NCBI GenBank assembly: GCA_029204225.1
Contig: CM055104.1
Location: forward strand, 21,542,658-21,606,657
DNA from: Diphasiastrum complanatum
Taxonomy: Eukaryota > Streptophyta > Lycopodiopsida > Lycopodiales > Lycopodiaceae
Reading direction: 5' to 3'
Length of the DNA: 64,000 nt
The notes beneath the pieces are model-generated. The model searched no databases. It had not been told where the DNA came from and worked only from the letters and a program-made list of their open reading frames with translations. This document shows positions 48,801 to 57,600 of the stretch, one piece after another (within the stretch, counting starts at the first letter, position 1; each line of letters starts with the position of its first letter). The translations under genes were made by a program, and so were the position numbers.

Positions 48801-49447
48801 ACTGTAGGTTGCACCGGATGCTGCTGCTGTTGAGGTGGTTGGTATTGCTGCTGATTATGATATTGTTGATAATGTTGTGGCTGTGACAATGGTGGCTGTG
48901 ATGGTACACGTGCATAATAACTGCCAGATGATGAGATCGGCATCGACTGCGGTGGAGAGGGCGATGGTATATTAGAAACCGAAGCAGGGTAAGACATGTT
49001 ACCTCTTAAGAATGTAAACTGTGGTGAAGTGGTGGTCAAAGGTGCAGCTGGAGAATTTGCTGCCGTGCCCGATGATCCAGCCCCATTGTTAAGCCACGGC
49101 ATTGATAAAGCGACAGAAACAGGAGGGGCTAGTTGTAGGGAAGGGCCAGGGGGGGGTATGGGAGTAGAAAGGGGAGGGGAAGGAAGTGTATGGTTTATAG
49201 TTGGTAGGGTTTGTGTTGGAGGATTGGAGGGCAAAGGAGGACTAGCTGCCGAGGAAGAAAGAGTGCCTGACGATCCCCGTGAATCTGCAATGGCAAGGCC
49301 AGAGTGAGGCGGGGGCGGCGGAGGGAGAACAGGCAAGGGAACCTGGGCTACCAAATGTGGAGGAGGGACAAGAGATGATGATGGCTCCGATCCCAATTCC
49401 TTCATCTCCTGTTCAAACCTCTCCAGCTCACTCAAAAGATCTGCCAT
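21359..49447 (-). CDS. RBM42: RBM42-like RNA-binding protein, six coding exons (gene span)
   Basis: Joining 49447-48722, 43890-43713, 42970-42873, 22090-21994, 21857-21772 and 21406-21359 gives 1233 nt (410 residues and TAG) with every junction in frame and every intron GT...AG. Residues 1-242 are Pro-, Ser- and Gln-rich and disordered. Residues 243-301 hold '[20 protein letters not shown]' and '[15 protein letters not shown]', the conserved RBM42 block before the RRM. The RRM (about 304-382) has RNP2 'LFCGDL' (306-311) and RNP1 'KGYGFVSF' (345-352). The C-terminus ends 'KKNVLHK', as in plant homologues. RBM42 proteins bind RNA and in animals associate with hnRNP K and the spliceosomal tri-snRNP; a nuclear RNA-processing role is inferred. 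Intron 3 is about 20.8 kb and full of transposons. Start chosen as the first in-frame ATG of exon 1 giving '[15 protein letters not shown]'. Confidence 0.9.
21772..21857 (-). CDS. RBM42: RBM42 exon 5
   Basis: Acceptor CTGTAG|GCAAAT, donor AAG|GTATTA. 86 nt. Encodes '[20 protein letters not shown]', the last RRM strand and the conserved basic segment after it. Confidence 0.92.
21994..22090 (-). CDS. RBM42: RBM42 exon 4 (RRM second half, RNP1)
   Basis: Acceptor ATGCAG|GTTGTC, donor ATG|GTAGGT. 97 nt. Encodes '[18 protein letters not shown]' (RNP1 with both aromatic residues) and '[10 protein letters not shown]' (helix 2). It joins exon 3 exactly where homologues read ...NMA(K/R)-VVRDKR..., with no missing or extra codon. 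Confidence 0.92.
22095..23689. other. Intronic stretch with no recognised gene
   Basis: Short frames (for example 22864-23088 and 23306-23494) show no motif I can assign. The junction to copia F is near 23690. Confidence 0.5.
23690..24895 (+). pseudogene. Copia F integrase end and RT fragment
   Basis: Begins in the block '[18 protein letters not shown]', the end of integrase, then a charged linker and '[14 protein letters not shown]', RT '[13 protein letters not shown]', '[20 protein letters not shown]', '[12 protein letters not shown]', a TAG at 24555-24557 where the family has 'MEQPQGF', a frameshift near 24645, then '[11 protein letters not shown]' and '[16 protein letters not shown]' before an abrupt change into hAT sequence at about 24895. 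Same broad family as the nested copia pair at 28-38 kb but clearly diverged. RNase H and LTRs are absent. Confidence 0.87.
24896..25588 (+). pseudogene. hAT DUF659 transposase fragment
   Basis: '[20 protein letters not shown]', '[15 protein letters not shown]', '[10 protein letters not shown]', then after about 125 bp '[20 protein letters not shown]', then '[12 protein letters not shown]' at about 25550-25588. These are the same blocks as in the 12.6-15.3 kb hAT but in a different family member. The 125-bp gap ends TTTGCAG and begins ATAAGA where GTAAGA would be expected, so it looks like an old intron with a G-to-A donor change. Cut off at both ends by copia F and the LINE. Confidence 0.8.
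25589..27058 (+). pseudogene. LINE (non-LTR retrotransposon) endonuclease-RT fragment
   Basis: '[14 protein letters not shown]' at about 25630-25670 and '[11 protein letters not shown]' with '[10 protein letters not shown]' at about 25890-26015 are the catalytic GDFN and SDH blocks of an APE-type endonuclease. After a basic linker ('PPWYDDECR') come '[19 protein letters not shown]', '[20 protein letters not shown]' and '[12 protein letters not shown]', the first RT blocks. A frameshift near 26800 and stops (for example near 25830) break it. The right end fuses to minus-strand gypsy G near 27058, before the catalytic YADD block. A 5'-truncated start and lost 3' half leave it dead. Confidence 0.85.
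27059..28137 (-). pseudogene. Gypsy G integrase (left part of a split element)
   Basis: Minus strand: '[18 protein letters not shown]', '[16 protein letters not shown]' (second half of the zinc region), '[11 protein letters not shown]' (D), '[13 protein letters not shown]' (D), '[17 protein letters not shown]' (E), '[14 protein letters not shown]', a frame change at about 27452, then '[14 protein letters not shown]' and '[13 protein letters not shown]', '[11 protein letters not shown]' and '[13 protein letters not shown]' near the C-terminus. The 5' half of the zinc region lies at 38826-38991, across the inserted outer copia. The end is fused to the LINE, so the 3' LTR is missing. Confidence 0.9.
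28138..28532 (+). repeat. 5' LTR of the outer copia
   Basis: Starts TGTTGAAGAG, ends AATCATCA. Differs from 38430-38825 by about five substitutions and one one-base gap. Followed directly by the PBS. Confidence 0.93.
28533..28544 (+). promoter_or_regulatory. Primer-binding site of the outer copia
   Basis: TGGTATCAGAGC, perfect initiator-Met tRNA complement immediately after the LTR. Confidence 0.92.
28868..31110 (+). pseudogene. Outer copia gag-protease-integrase (broken)
   Basis: The ATG at 28868 opens '[20 protein letters not shown]', identical to the inner element. A frameshift near 29030 moves Gag to the frame starting 29037. The CCHC knuckle '[14 protein letters not shown]' is intact, but the protease motif reads D-F-G-A in place of D-S-G-A (about 29815-29826). 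TAG at 30423-30425, TGA at about 30636-30638 and a shift near 30838 break integrase ('HSDLCGPM', 'LKSDKGGEY', '[10 protein letters not shown]'). The frame is interrupted at 31115 by the inner element within the codons for 'PLID'. Sequence continues at 36533. Confidence 0.92.
31116..31516 (-). repeat. 3' LTR of the inner copia
   Basis: Matches 36132-36532 at all but one position. The mismatch is the first base of the LTR, so this copy starts CG where TG is canonical, next to the G-run of the PPT (31517-31524 on the plus strand as C). Confidence 0.95.
31511..35662 (-). CDS. Inner copia gag-pol polyprotein, 1383 residues
   Basis: One uninterrupted frame. Gag about 1-300 with a CCHC knuckle at 254-267 (C-x2-C-x4-H-x4-C). 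Protease '[11 protein letters not shown]', catalytic D316. Integrase: zinc region '[14 protein letters not shown]' to 'CEACALGK' (about 448-490), core D513 ('HSDLCGP'), D576 ('LRSDKGGEY') and E612 ('AERKN'). RT about 900-1145 with 'YVDD' at 1062-1065. RNase H about 1225-1350 with '[10 protein letters not shown]' and 'SSTEAEYRA'. C-terminus '[11 protein letters not shown]' then 'KGGR'. The size is close to that of Tnt1-type copia polyproteins. The stop lies inside the 3' LTR, so the PPT is translated. Start chosen as the first ATG, shared with the outer copy. Expected to form virus-like particles and integrate its cDNA; it runs in the same sense as RBM42. Confidence 0.95.
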   Translation of the reverse strand: MASLGESLLGESSKLDGTNYRVWKFKIANILMDKNCWEVMTGTEPVPTSDPELKDYMNRRHKAHRIINLSVKDNIIPHICNARDAADAWTILKSMFETVDSAKLVYLQNRLHTLKMEAGATIGDHITKVKDLLDQLASVGEKVSDRSIVPIVLNSLSFNYQDYVMSLSAREKLPTFGELCGLLLQEEMRRKNLSEREDNPELAFASKKKQNFQKKGKGKKKNSKQSLEQQVSKLQVGEESSTNSSSTPKRKGNCNYCGKYGHFAFECRKKQSDQKKGKNQQSHFVDKVAEEEQSGVLELFTAALSSESTFGGWYIDSGASKHMTPHRDWFSTYEETEDSQHVCLGDNSTRMVRGKGTVAIQLSSGEVKEIKSVLHVPGLAKNLLSVGAITKQNMVVEFNDSKCLVKDKEKNFKVVAKGMQEGGLYKLFTTIPSQEALSARDTNRDKLWHERYGHLSYKSLQVLNRHKMVVDLPSIKSSSDTCEACALGKQQRKKFPKEKATRAKGILELVHSDLCGPMQVKSAGGAYYLMTFVDDFSRKVWVYFLKLKSEAFKYFKQWKAMVENHTGKRLKTLRSDKGGEYISDEFKDLCKACGIKRQFTAPHTPQQNGVAERKNRSIVECARSMLKAKGLPNSFWAEAVATAVFLLNRSPTKAVEGITPEEAYSGKKPKVGSLRVFGCTAYAHIPKDLRKKLDAKSVKCVFLGYSEGEKAYVLYDLENRRKILSRDVIFDEEHAPKIQEQEKEGITEFIPLIDSTDEDPSQESRKPQVQEQQQEIEPTSSRPLFGQVPEAEVGDKRKTKTVPWDTWSPSTSPTARKKLPRWYWETIKEGQMIEEGESSEQGVRRSLRSHERQETNFALMSTILNADEPQFFHEAVREKVWQHAMQEEYDSIVKNDTWELTTLPEGKQPIGCKWVYKTKFHANGTVDKYKARLVAKGYAQQEGLDYDETFAPVAKMTSIRTVLAIASYFDWDVHQMDVKSAFLNGHLQEEVYMEQPQGFEITGKENLVCRLRKALYGLKQAPRAWYSRIDEYFARQGFEKSKSDCNLYVFREGEDFVVVVLYVDDLLVTGSNKKLIACVKKNLSNEFPMKNLGLLHYCLGVEVWKGKRYLFISQAKYAQKLLKKFNMQESKPISTPMDASNKPSKDDGPAFADETLYRQLVGSLIYLTTTRPDIAYAVGIASQYMCKPTEAHWKAAKRILRYVRGTVTYGIGYTDDGNLQLEGYSDSDWAGDRDDRRSTTGYCFSLVSGAISWCSKKQPTIALSSTEAEYRATTRSACEAIWLRRLLEDMQIAQVRPTLLHCDNQSCIQLARNPVYHARTKHIEVDQHFIREKVHSGEIELVYCDTNDQTADIFTKPLSKDKFEKFRTLLGVSLNKIAIKGGR
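35663..36119 (-). other. Untranslated leader of the inner copia
   Basis: 457 nt between PBS and gag ATG. Relative to the outer copy (28545-28867) it has about 133 extra bases at roughly 35849-35981, bounded by short AA/AAG homology. Confidence 0.75.
36120..36131 (-). promoter_or_regulatory. Primer-binding site of the inner copia
   Basis: Minus strand TGGTATCAGAGC, directly after the 5' LTR. Confidence 0.93.
36132..36532 (-). repeat. 5' LTR of the inner copia
   Basis: Minus strand TGTTGAAGAG...ATTCTTCA, 401 bp. Should carry the promoter and poly(A) signals, but I see no clear TATA box. Confidence 0.95.
36538..38435 (+). pseudogene. Outer copia RT and RNase H (broken)
   Basis: Resumes the outer pol after the ATTGA duplication: linker, '[16 protein letters not shown]', RT '[20 protein letters not shown]', '[12 protein letters not shown]', then TAG at 37267-37269 ('MEQP-GF'), '[12 protein letters not shown]', '[11 protein letters not shown]' where the catalytic block should be 'YVDDLLVTG', a frameshift near 37520, another near 37730-37760, then RNase H '[20 protein letters not shown]', '[10 protein letters not shown]', '[11 protein letters not shown]'. 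The catalytic Asp pair of RT is changed to Asn-Asn, so RT is dead even apart from the stops. The natural stop TGA lies in the first bases of the 3' LTR, as in the inner copy. Confidence 0.93.
38421..38429 (+). promoter_or_regulatory. Polypurine tract of the outer copia
   Basis: AAGGGGGGG directly before the 3' LTR; primes plus-strand DNA synthesis. It overlaps the end of pol, encoding Lys-Gly-Gly. Confidence 0.85.
38430..38825 (+). repeat. 3' LTR of the outer copia
   Basis: TGTTGAAGAG to AATCATCA, 396 bp, matching 28138-28532. Confidence 0.93.
38826..41642 (-). pseudogene. Gypsy G gag remnant, protease, RT, RNase H, integrase start
   Basis: Minus strand from right to left. A short gag remnant with '[13 protein letters not shown]' (41190-41150; a CCHC knuckle one residue short between C and H). 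A protease end '[19 protein letters not shown]' (about 40700-40640). The linker '[19 protein letters not shown]' (40460). RT at 40267-39284 with '[18 protein letters not shown]', '[19 protein letters not shown]' and 'FVDDILVYS'. RNase H to about 39000 with '[16 protein letters not shown]' and '[17 protein letters not shown]'. Integrase zinc-region start '[20 protein letters not shown]', cut at 38830 by the outer copia. Only about 450 bp separate PBS and knuckle, so most of gag is deleted; stops and shifts occur near 39285 and 40264. It continues at 28137-27059. Confidence 0.88.
41643..41654 (-). promoter_or_regulatory. Primer-binding site of gypsy G
   Basis: Minus strand TGGTATCAGAGC, two bases from the LTR end (…CTGACA at 41662-41657). 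Confidence 0.85.
41657..42598 (-). repeat. 5' LTR region of gypsy G with tandem duplications
   Basis: The plus strand begins TGTCAGAC at 41657 next to the PBS, so the LTR 3' end is fixed. The 5' end is not, because the matching 3' LTR is lost. Within it 41974-42232 and 42337-42598 are diverged copies offset by 363 bp, and each contains shorter repeats built on GTGTCACTCAT and TGACATGTGTC. Confidence 0.65.
41986..42012. promoter_or_regulatory. Paired palindromes in the gypsy G LTR, first copy
   Basis: TGACACGTGTCA (41986-41997, perfect 12-bp palindrome with a CACGTG G-box core) and TTGACCGGTCAA (42001-42012, perfect palindrome of two facing TTGACC W-box-like halves). Both recur at 42349-42360 and 42364-42375. 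Binding by bZIP/bHLH or WRKY factors is inference. Confidence 0.6.
42740..42807. repeat. (CT)n microsatellite
   Basis: 34 uninterrupted CT units. On the RBM42 coding strand this is (GA)n, starting 66 bases into intron 3 after the exon 3 donor. Confidence 0.97.
42873..42970 (-). CDS. RBM42: RBM42 exon 3 (RRM first half, RNP2)
   Basis: Acceptor ATGCAG|ATGATT, donor AAG|GTAAGG. 98 nt; its first two bases complete the Asn codon split with exon 2. Encodes '[18 protein letters not shown]' through 'FNMAK', RRM strand 1 (RNP2) and helix 1. It ends only 66 bp from a (CT)n tract and opens the 20.8-kb intron. Confidence 0.93.
43713..43890 (-). CDS. RBM42: RBM42 exon 2
   Basis: Acceptor TTTGCAG|GCCCAG, donor AGA|GTAAGT. 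178 nt entering in phase 0 and leaving one base of a codon. Encodes '[20 protein letters not shown]' and '[17 protein letters not shown]', the most distinctive RBM42 block outside the RRM. Confidence 0.92.
43891..48721 (-). other. RBM42 intron 1, about 4.8 kb
   Basis: Bounded by GTGAAA and TTTGCAG. Besides a copia integrase scrap (45780-46120) it holds AT-rich sequence with a diverged duplication around 44512-44720 and 44770-44910. No other gene seen. Confidence 0.75.
45760..46120 (+). pseudogene. Copia integrase fragment in RBM42 intron 1
   Basis: Plus-strand frames with interruptions read '[18 protein letters not shown]' (integrase first block, D changed to Y in the 'DDYSR' motif), '[14 protein letters not shown]' and '[19 protein letters not shown]' (the DDE Glu block). 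No protease or RT flanks it, so it is an isolated 350-bp remnant of a family different from the nested pair. Confidence 0.75.
48722..49447 (-). CDS. RBM42: RBM42 exon 1 (Pro/Gln-rich N-terminus)
   Basis: 726 nt, 242 residues. It starts '[19 protein letters not shown]' (short acidic helix), then Pro/Ser-rich sequence including runs of Pro, and ends with Gln/Tyr/His-rich 'HHPQQQQ'. The donor is CAG|GTGAAA, phase 0. The open frame extends seven codons upstream of the chosen ATG (to 49468); a CTGCAG just upstream could instead be the acceptor of a 5' UTR intron. Confidence 0.85.
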
Positions 49448-51162
<1,715 letters not shown>

Positions 51163-51405
51163 ATGTACTGCTGAGAGAGCAAGATCTGAGAGAGATGAGA
51201 GAGAGAGAGAGAGAGAGAGAGATGACGCGATTGCTGTTGGATTTCTCGTTCATTTTTTTAGTGCTGGATCCTGACTTCTTTGCTCGTATATCAATGTCGA
51301 TTTCTTTGAATTGAAAGGGGTCTGATTTGTGGTTTACCAGAACGTGTGAAGAAGATCGATAGTCGTTTTGTAGCAAGTAACAAAACAAGAGGGAGATGGC
51401 ACATG

Positions 51406-52401
<996 letters not shown>

Positions 52402-52933
52402 TTGATCGGCATTGGTGGATGGAATTTTTCAAGGAACAAAAAACCAACTTGCTCAACCTCAAACATGCATCATCAATTGAAGAATTTCATTGGCCTTAGA
52501 AGTTAGGAGCTTCAACTACAATTGTCAAACCTTCAAATCTTTCACGGGATAATATCTTTTTGTAGCTTGTGACAAGGCGAAGAACGTGAAATTTATGTGG
52601 ACTTAAGAAAGAATAGGCAAATTATAAAAGCTGCAAAAATAAAATGGTGCGGTGACTGAAACTCAAATTGATCGGCATTGGTGAATGGACTTTTTCAAGG
52701 AACAAAAAACCAACTTGCTCAACCTCGAACATGCATCATCAATTGAAGAATTTCATTGGCCTTATAAGTTAGGAGCTTCAACTACAATTGTCAAACATTC
52801 AAATCTTTCACGGGATAATATCTTTTTGTAGCTTGTGCAAGGCGAAGAACGTGAAATTTATGTGGACTTAAGAAAGAATAGGCAAATTATAAAAGCTGCA
52901 AAAATAAAATGGTGTGGTGACCTGACTGAAATT
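52402..52933. repeat. 266-bp tandem duplication
   Basis: The unit starting TTGATCGGCATTGG at 52402 recurs at 52668 with a handful of substitutions and small gaps. The second copy runs to about 52933. Confidence 0.88.
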
Positions 52934-53365
52934 CAAATTGGAAGTCTTGTTACACTTCTAGCTTCTGGAAAATAGCAAAGGACATCCATTTTGAATTGCT
53001 AAAGTGCTTGGGTTTATTCAAAATAGTAATCATACAAAAGTACAAGGTGTGCATTGGTTGCACACCACTTCAACGAATGCTTTTGTGGGAAGGTACGAAT
53101 TTGAAATGTTGCAAATAGATCCAAAGGGCAAGAGAAAACGATCACCAAAAAGCCAACCAATGGTCGATGATTTGAATTTAGAGAATGTGGATGTTTTGGC
53201 ATTTAATTTTGAGTTAACAATGACCACTCATTTGTGAAAGTCAACTATAGCCATATCGAAAGGGCGGCTTGGATTAATGGGACGACCATCATTCTTAACT
53301 CATCAACAACAAAGAAAAGTTGATTTACAAAGTTTTTCGTCAACATTGGATGCTGATACTAAAGA
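52690..53365 (+). pseudogene. Decayed reading frame of unknown family
   Basis: One plus-strand frame through the second duplicated unit and beyond reads protein-like sequence with stops: 'MDFFKEQKTNLLNLEHASSI', 'EEREIYVDLRKNRQIIKAAK', 'WCGDLTEIQIGSLVTLLASG', and further on 'FEMLQIDPKGKRKRSPKSQP', 'LNLENVDVLAFNFELTMTTH'. I do not recognise the family. The charged, protein-like composition over several hundred bases suggests an old gene or transposon remnant, but this is weak. Confidence 0.3.
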
Positions 53366-53853
53366 AGATATGTAAATTGTAGAGGCAAAATGCCCCAGAA
53401 ATAAAGACAATCTCATCTTCCATTCACTTTGCTTTGAAACTGTGATTCCTACTAACAGCTTGTGATGATGTACAGATTCTATTAGTAGAATCTAAATATT
53501 TAAGAACTTAGAGAATTACATGATGAACCATTTCTAAATGGTAAGATTTCACAGCTAACCTTTCTTTAAGGTTTGTGCATATATGTGATATATACCTAAG
53601 GAACAAGAACAAGAATTTGAAAGCTTATTAAAGCTTATGAAGGGTACCATAAGAAGGTTTTTTCACACCCCTTTGGATCTTCTCCGCCATGATTGGGGAT
53701 GGGCAACCCCTAGAAAAAAGAGCCTAGAAATTGATGATTCCTATGCAAGATAAGATGGACATATACTAGACCCTCTTCTCTAGAAAGTTTGCACTTGGGT
53801 GAATTTCCAATTTGTAACATAGAAAATTAAACTATATCATGGCTAACATTAAA

Positions 53854-54312
53854 TGTTGAGCCAACTACCTTCCTTGCATGTCAACAATAACTTACCTACT
53901 TTTTCACATGGCTTACAGGCTTATGGACACATAGGTAAGGGTGCCCTCCTCCCCTCTCACTTGGCAAATTCTAACTCTCATGCAACCCTCCCTCACCTTT
54001 ACACATCATTCTTTCACTCCACTTACCATTACTCCACTGTAAGTCTCCTCCACACCTCACACACTTCAATTTGACACATCACCACCTTTGGCAAGTATCC
54101 AACTCCCTATAAAAGATGTAGTGCAAGTTAGAATTAAAGTAGAATCATTGTGCTACTGTACTGTGGGTCCTATCAATCGATAAGGATCTATATGTAGAGT
54201 GTAATTTCATTTTGAGAAATACAGTTGCTATGTGAGCTTGTTGTGGAGAGTGTTTTCTGTCTGTGTTACTGTGTAGCATGATCTGTGTTCCTGTTCGAAG
54301 CAAATTCTAGGT
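53854..54312 (+). repeat. Candidate 5' LTR of copia E
   Basis: Proposed from TGTTGAGCC at 53854 to the PBS at 54313, with CCCTATAAAAG (TATA box) at about 54107-54117. No second copy is in the window and the end before the PBS is not a clean CA, so borders are provisional. Confidence 0.5.
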
Positions 54313-54324
54313 TGGTATCAGAGC
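54313..54324 (+). promoter_or_regulatory. Primer-binding site of copia E
   Basis: TGGTATCAGAGC, perfect initiator-Met tRNA complement, followed by a 1.3-kb leader (54325-55628) in which I see no gene. Confidence 0.85.
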
Positions 54325-55628
54325 CGTACAGGGAGAACACAGTACAGTGTCGCCGTTGAAGAGAGCTTTGAGAGAAGTACAGTCTTCTGAGAGTTCGGGG
54401 TTTATGGCGGGTTGAAGACGGAAAGAGAAGCACTGGTGCATAGAGTCTAGCACACAGAAGCTTGTTGAGCTTGAGACTATGTGAGGATTCAGAGACTAGA
54501 GTTGTCAGCTGAATCCGAATCTCAACAAAACGGAATTTTGAAATTTTGAAGGAAGGTTACTTGGCATTTGCAGTAAGTATGCATTCAATCAGACACTGTT
54601 TGACAAACGGATTGAAGCAACACACTCCTAGCAGTAGGGCGACCTCAGAGAAAGAGGATTGGCCTGTCAGAGAACTGTGAACAAGAAGCCAAGATCAGTT
54701 TTCTGAGAAAAACTCTGGCCTAGGGTTTGAAAGCTCAAAAACGTGGATTTCTTTCTATACTCAACAGTTTTTGTTGCTGTAAAGGCAGGAAAGGAGGGTG
54801 CCTTGATCAATTCAATCGAATCTGAAGAGGTCATGGGCAGTCGTGCTGGATCTATGGTGTAGAAATAGTTTGCCTTCAAGCTGCAAAAACCCTACATATG
54901 AAGCTTTGGAAGCCATAGCTAGGAGAAGGAGAGAGAAGACCCGAGAGGGGTCGCGTGTGTCCAGTGTAAATGAAGCGTTAGTGTATGGAAGTGTCTTTTG
55001 GACGCTGGAGTTCGCTTCATCGCATAGAATAAAGTAGAACCGTCGAATCAAGATGTTGGTTTATGGACGGTGGAGATTGCAAGAATTTGGAGAAACATGG
55101 GTCGTGGGATCCAATAGAGCCATTGGATGATGAGAGGAGGGGCCTGAAGGGTGTTGAAAGACAAAATAACTTCCACTTCATTAAAAAATTTCATAATGAA
55201 AGTCGAGTTGGGTCCAAATTCACTGAAAGTTGAAGTCTCTTCAAACTGAAGAAATAGTTCAAAAAGTGAAAAAGCCCTTAATTTCACCTCCTTTATCCGT
55301 TTTGACCCAAATGAAGGGCTACGGACTCCAAACGAAGGGCACCCGGACTGTACTCGCAAGTACGGTATAGCAAAACAAAGTGATTGCAGCGGAGAAAGTG
55401 TTCGGAGTGCGCCAAAAGTGATTTCACCATTCCATTGGGCACGTAGTTGGGAGTTGACGACAGAGTGCATTTCGGAAGGCGACGCCGATTTGGCTTTCAA
55501 TTTGGTGGAAGAGCGGTGGGTGGCCTGGTAAGGGAAAAAGTGCAGGTCATTATTTTCAACCCTTGACATCATAGTTGGCCTCAGCATACTGCTTTTACCC
55601 TACGATAGAAGTTTCAAGCAGTTTTGCG

Positions 55629-55676
55629 ATGACAAACATGGGAGAGTCCATTTTGAGTGAAAGTAGCAAATTGGAC
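55629..55676 (+). pseudogene. Copia E gag, first 16 codons only
   Basis: The ATG at 55629 opens 'MTNMGESILSESSKLD', matching the gag start of the nested copia family ('[16 protein letters not shown]'). The frame then runs into the LTR of gypsy-like element X at 55677. The rest of gag and protease is missing; copia E resumes near 59250 downstream of the protease. Confidence 0.75.
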
Positions 55677-56396
55677 TGTAGTGGGTTTCTTTCCTTGCCT
55701 AACCTGAATCCAAGATCTAGTCAATCTCGCATCAAAGAGACGAAGTTAGTTGTCACGTGTAGGTTCGTTCCCATAAGAGCGAAAGTATAGTTCAGATTTC
55801 AACATGACTGGAGAATCCAAATCTAATTCTAACATCCATTAGCCCTAACCATTAACACTACGCATCCACAACAAAGATAGCTTACTCTTTCTCTCTCATA
55901 AAAAGTATAATAACATACAATCCCAATAACATTCGGATCCAACAATTAGCAAAAACCAAAGAAAGCATGAGAGATGGAGGAAAAGTGATAGAGAGCAAAG
56001 ACATTCATCAATCCATTCATGAAGAGAACCAATCTGCTTTATTGAAATGAGGAAATGAACATGAGGAGCAACTCGAGTTGGTCTCTTTTTATAGTAGAGA
56101 AGAGGACCCTGGCCTCTGAATTCTATTGGTCCATTTCTGCCTTCCTAATTATTCAAACTCAAAAAAGAGTGGGAACCATCCAAATTGGAGGGAAACCCAA
56201 CTTTATTCACTAACTTGACATCTAGGCCCTGCGACATTAAAAGTCTCGCAAAAAGGCCTAAAGTCCTTTTATTGTCTTTCTAATTAATCAAATCTCTATG
56301 TGATCATCGGGTTGGACCTACACACGTAGGGTGTCAAATCCCTCTCACTTATTAACTAGGGTTAGGGTTGCCTTTGAATCCGCAAACCCTCCAACA
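55677..56396 (-). repeat. 3' LTR of gypsy-like element X
   Basis: On the minus strand a PPT-like GGTGGGGGATAA (56408-56397) precedes TGTTGGAGGG at 56396; the far end reads CCACTACA at 55677, where copia E gag is interrupted. TGTTG...CTACA ends, 720 bp. Only one copy is in the window. Confidence 0.6.
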
Positions 56397-56429
56397 TTAT
56401 CCCCCACCAAAACTGGTGGCAGTCCCATG

Positions 56430-57600
56430 GCACCTGCGAGATGCAGTTATTGGGGACTTTTATTGGCTTCGCGTCGAATCTTTATCAAATGGTACTGCAC
56501 CTTCTCCATAAAATCGAGACGGGCAGTATTAAAATCCAAATTGTGGGGCAGAAAACAACGATGGGCTCCGACAATCCACTTTGAGTTCATCCATGATGTG
56601 AAGCGTGATTCCCAGGAGCCTCCCATCATTGCTGCACGAAAGTATAAACGAGCAACTGGCAGCTGATCTTTGATATTCTTTGAGGCCATCGGCTTATTTG
56701 GATCGAATGCCAGAGGAGGGAGGCAATCGTCCCATCTGGTTGCCACTGATGCCAATAGAGTTAGATCTTTTGCAAATAGTGCCGATTGTCGCACTATTGG
56801 ATCTGGAGAGTGGACATACTCTCTCTGGTACGCTTGTAAAGCCCGGTGGAAGTCCACTGATATTGTCCAGTTGTAGGGCTGATGAATGATTGGCCAATTG
56901 GGCGTATGGATGGTGATCTTGTCCATAGCCAATCCCAAATCTTTTCATTTATTCCTTCTCGCATTGGCACATAATAAGGATCGACCCGCAATTAGCGATG
57001 GTTGGCCACATAACTCCTGATTGATTCCAGAGTTTTCTCAAAGATGGTGATTCTCCATGTCGGTTGCTCTCCCAATGCAGGTATTTTGTCCAAATATTTG
57101 TCGGCCTCTATATTGGAGGTCTTGAACTTAAGGACCCATCCACCACGCGAGGACTCATGCAGATGTTGCGATAAGAAGCTCTTGATCTGGTCCTCGACGC
57201 TGATGGGCCTTCTGAATAGTGGTGTGGTCTTTGATGAGGATGGACCCGCTTGCACTATCGGTAAAATTGGCGGTTGTTCTGGTATGTCTGGAGCTCCACC
57301 CTGGTCCATGATCGAATCCAGCCCTGTATCCATTGGAACATCTTCTTGGTGCATAGGGGAGAATTGCGGCATGACCGATACGGAAATTTTTGGTCCGGCT
57401 TCCAATACTTGAGCGGCTGCTTTTTCATAGGCGCTAATGGTTTCTTTAGCCTTGGCCAACTCAGTTGAAGCTGCTCCTTTGAATCTGTCAAGGCGGCCTT
57501 GGAACCCCTAAAGGGCCACTTTGTACGTTTCCACTTTCTTGAATAAATATGCGATCTCCGTCGATGTGATCGAACCACAATTCGAAAGTCAAATTTAGTC
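56430..57600 (-). pseudogene. Unrecognised protein frames between RT and 3' LTR of element X
   Basis: Two main minus-strand pieces. At 57459-56992, 155 residues: 'MAKAKETISAYEKAAAQVLE' (helical, coiled-coil-like), a Pro/Ser/Met-rich linker, then a folded-looking part with 'DQIKSFLSQHLHESSRGGWV' and 'RITIFEKTLESIRSYVANHR', ending in a stop. From 56938, after a frame change, 163 residues: 'FHRALQAYQREYVHSPDPIV', 'LTLLASVATRWDDCLPPLAF', 'DQLPVARLYFRAAMMGGSWE'. They read like one broken gene of at least 350 residues. The position, downstream of RT in the same sense and just before the PPT, is where some plant gypsy lineages keep an extra gene. I do not recognise it as integrase or Gag. Confidence 0.5.

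Noticed and set aside
48996-49307. Gly/Val-rich plus-strand open frame
   Set aside because: It is the complement of the Pro-rich RBM42 exon 1.
53030-53237. Plus-strand frame of 77 residues as a separate small gene
   Set aside because: It reads as part of a longer decayed frame with stops before and after; no start context or motif supports an independent gene.
55048-55587. 179-residue minus-strand open frame in the copia E leader
   Set aside because: No motif recognised; it lies opposite the leader between PBS and gag of a plus-strand element, so it is most likely chance.
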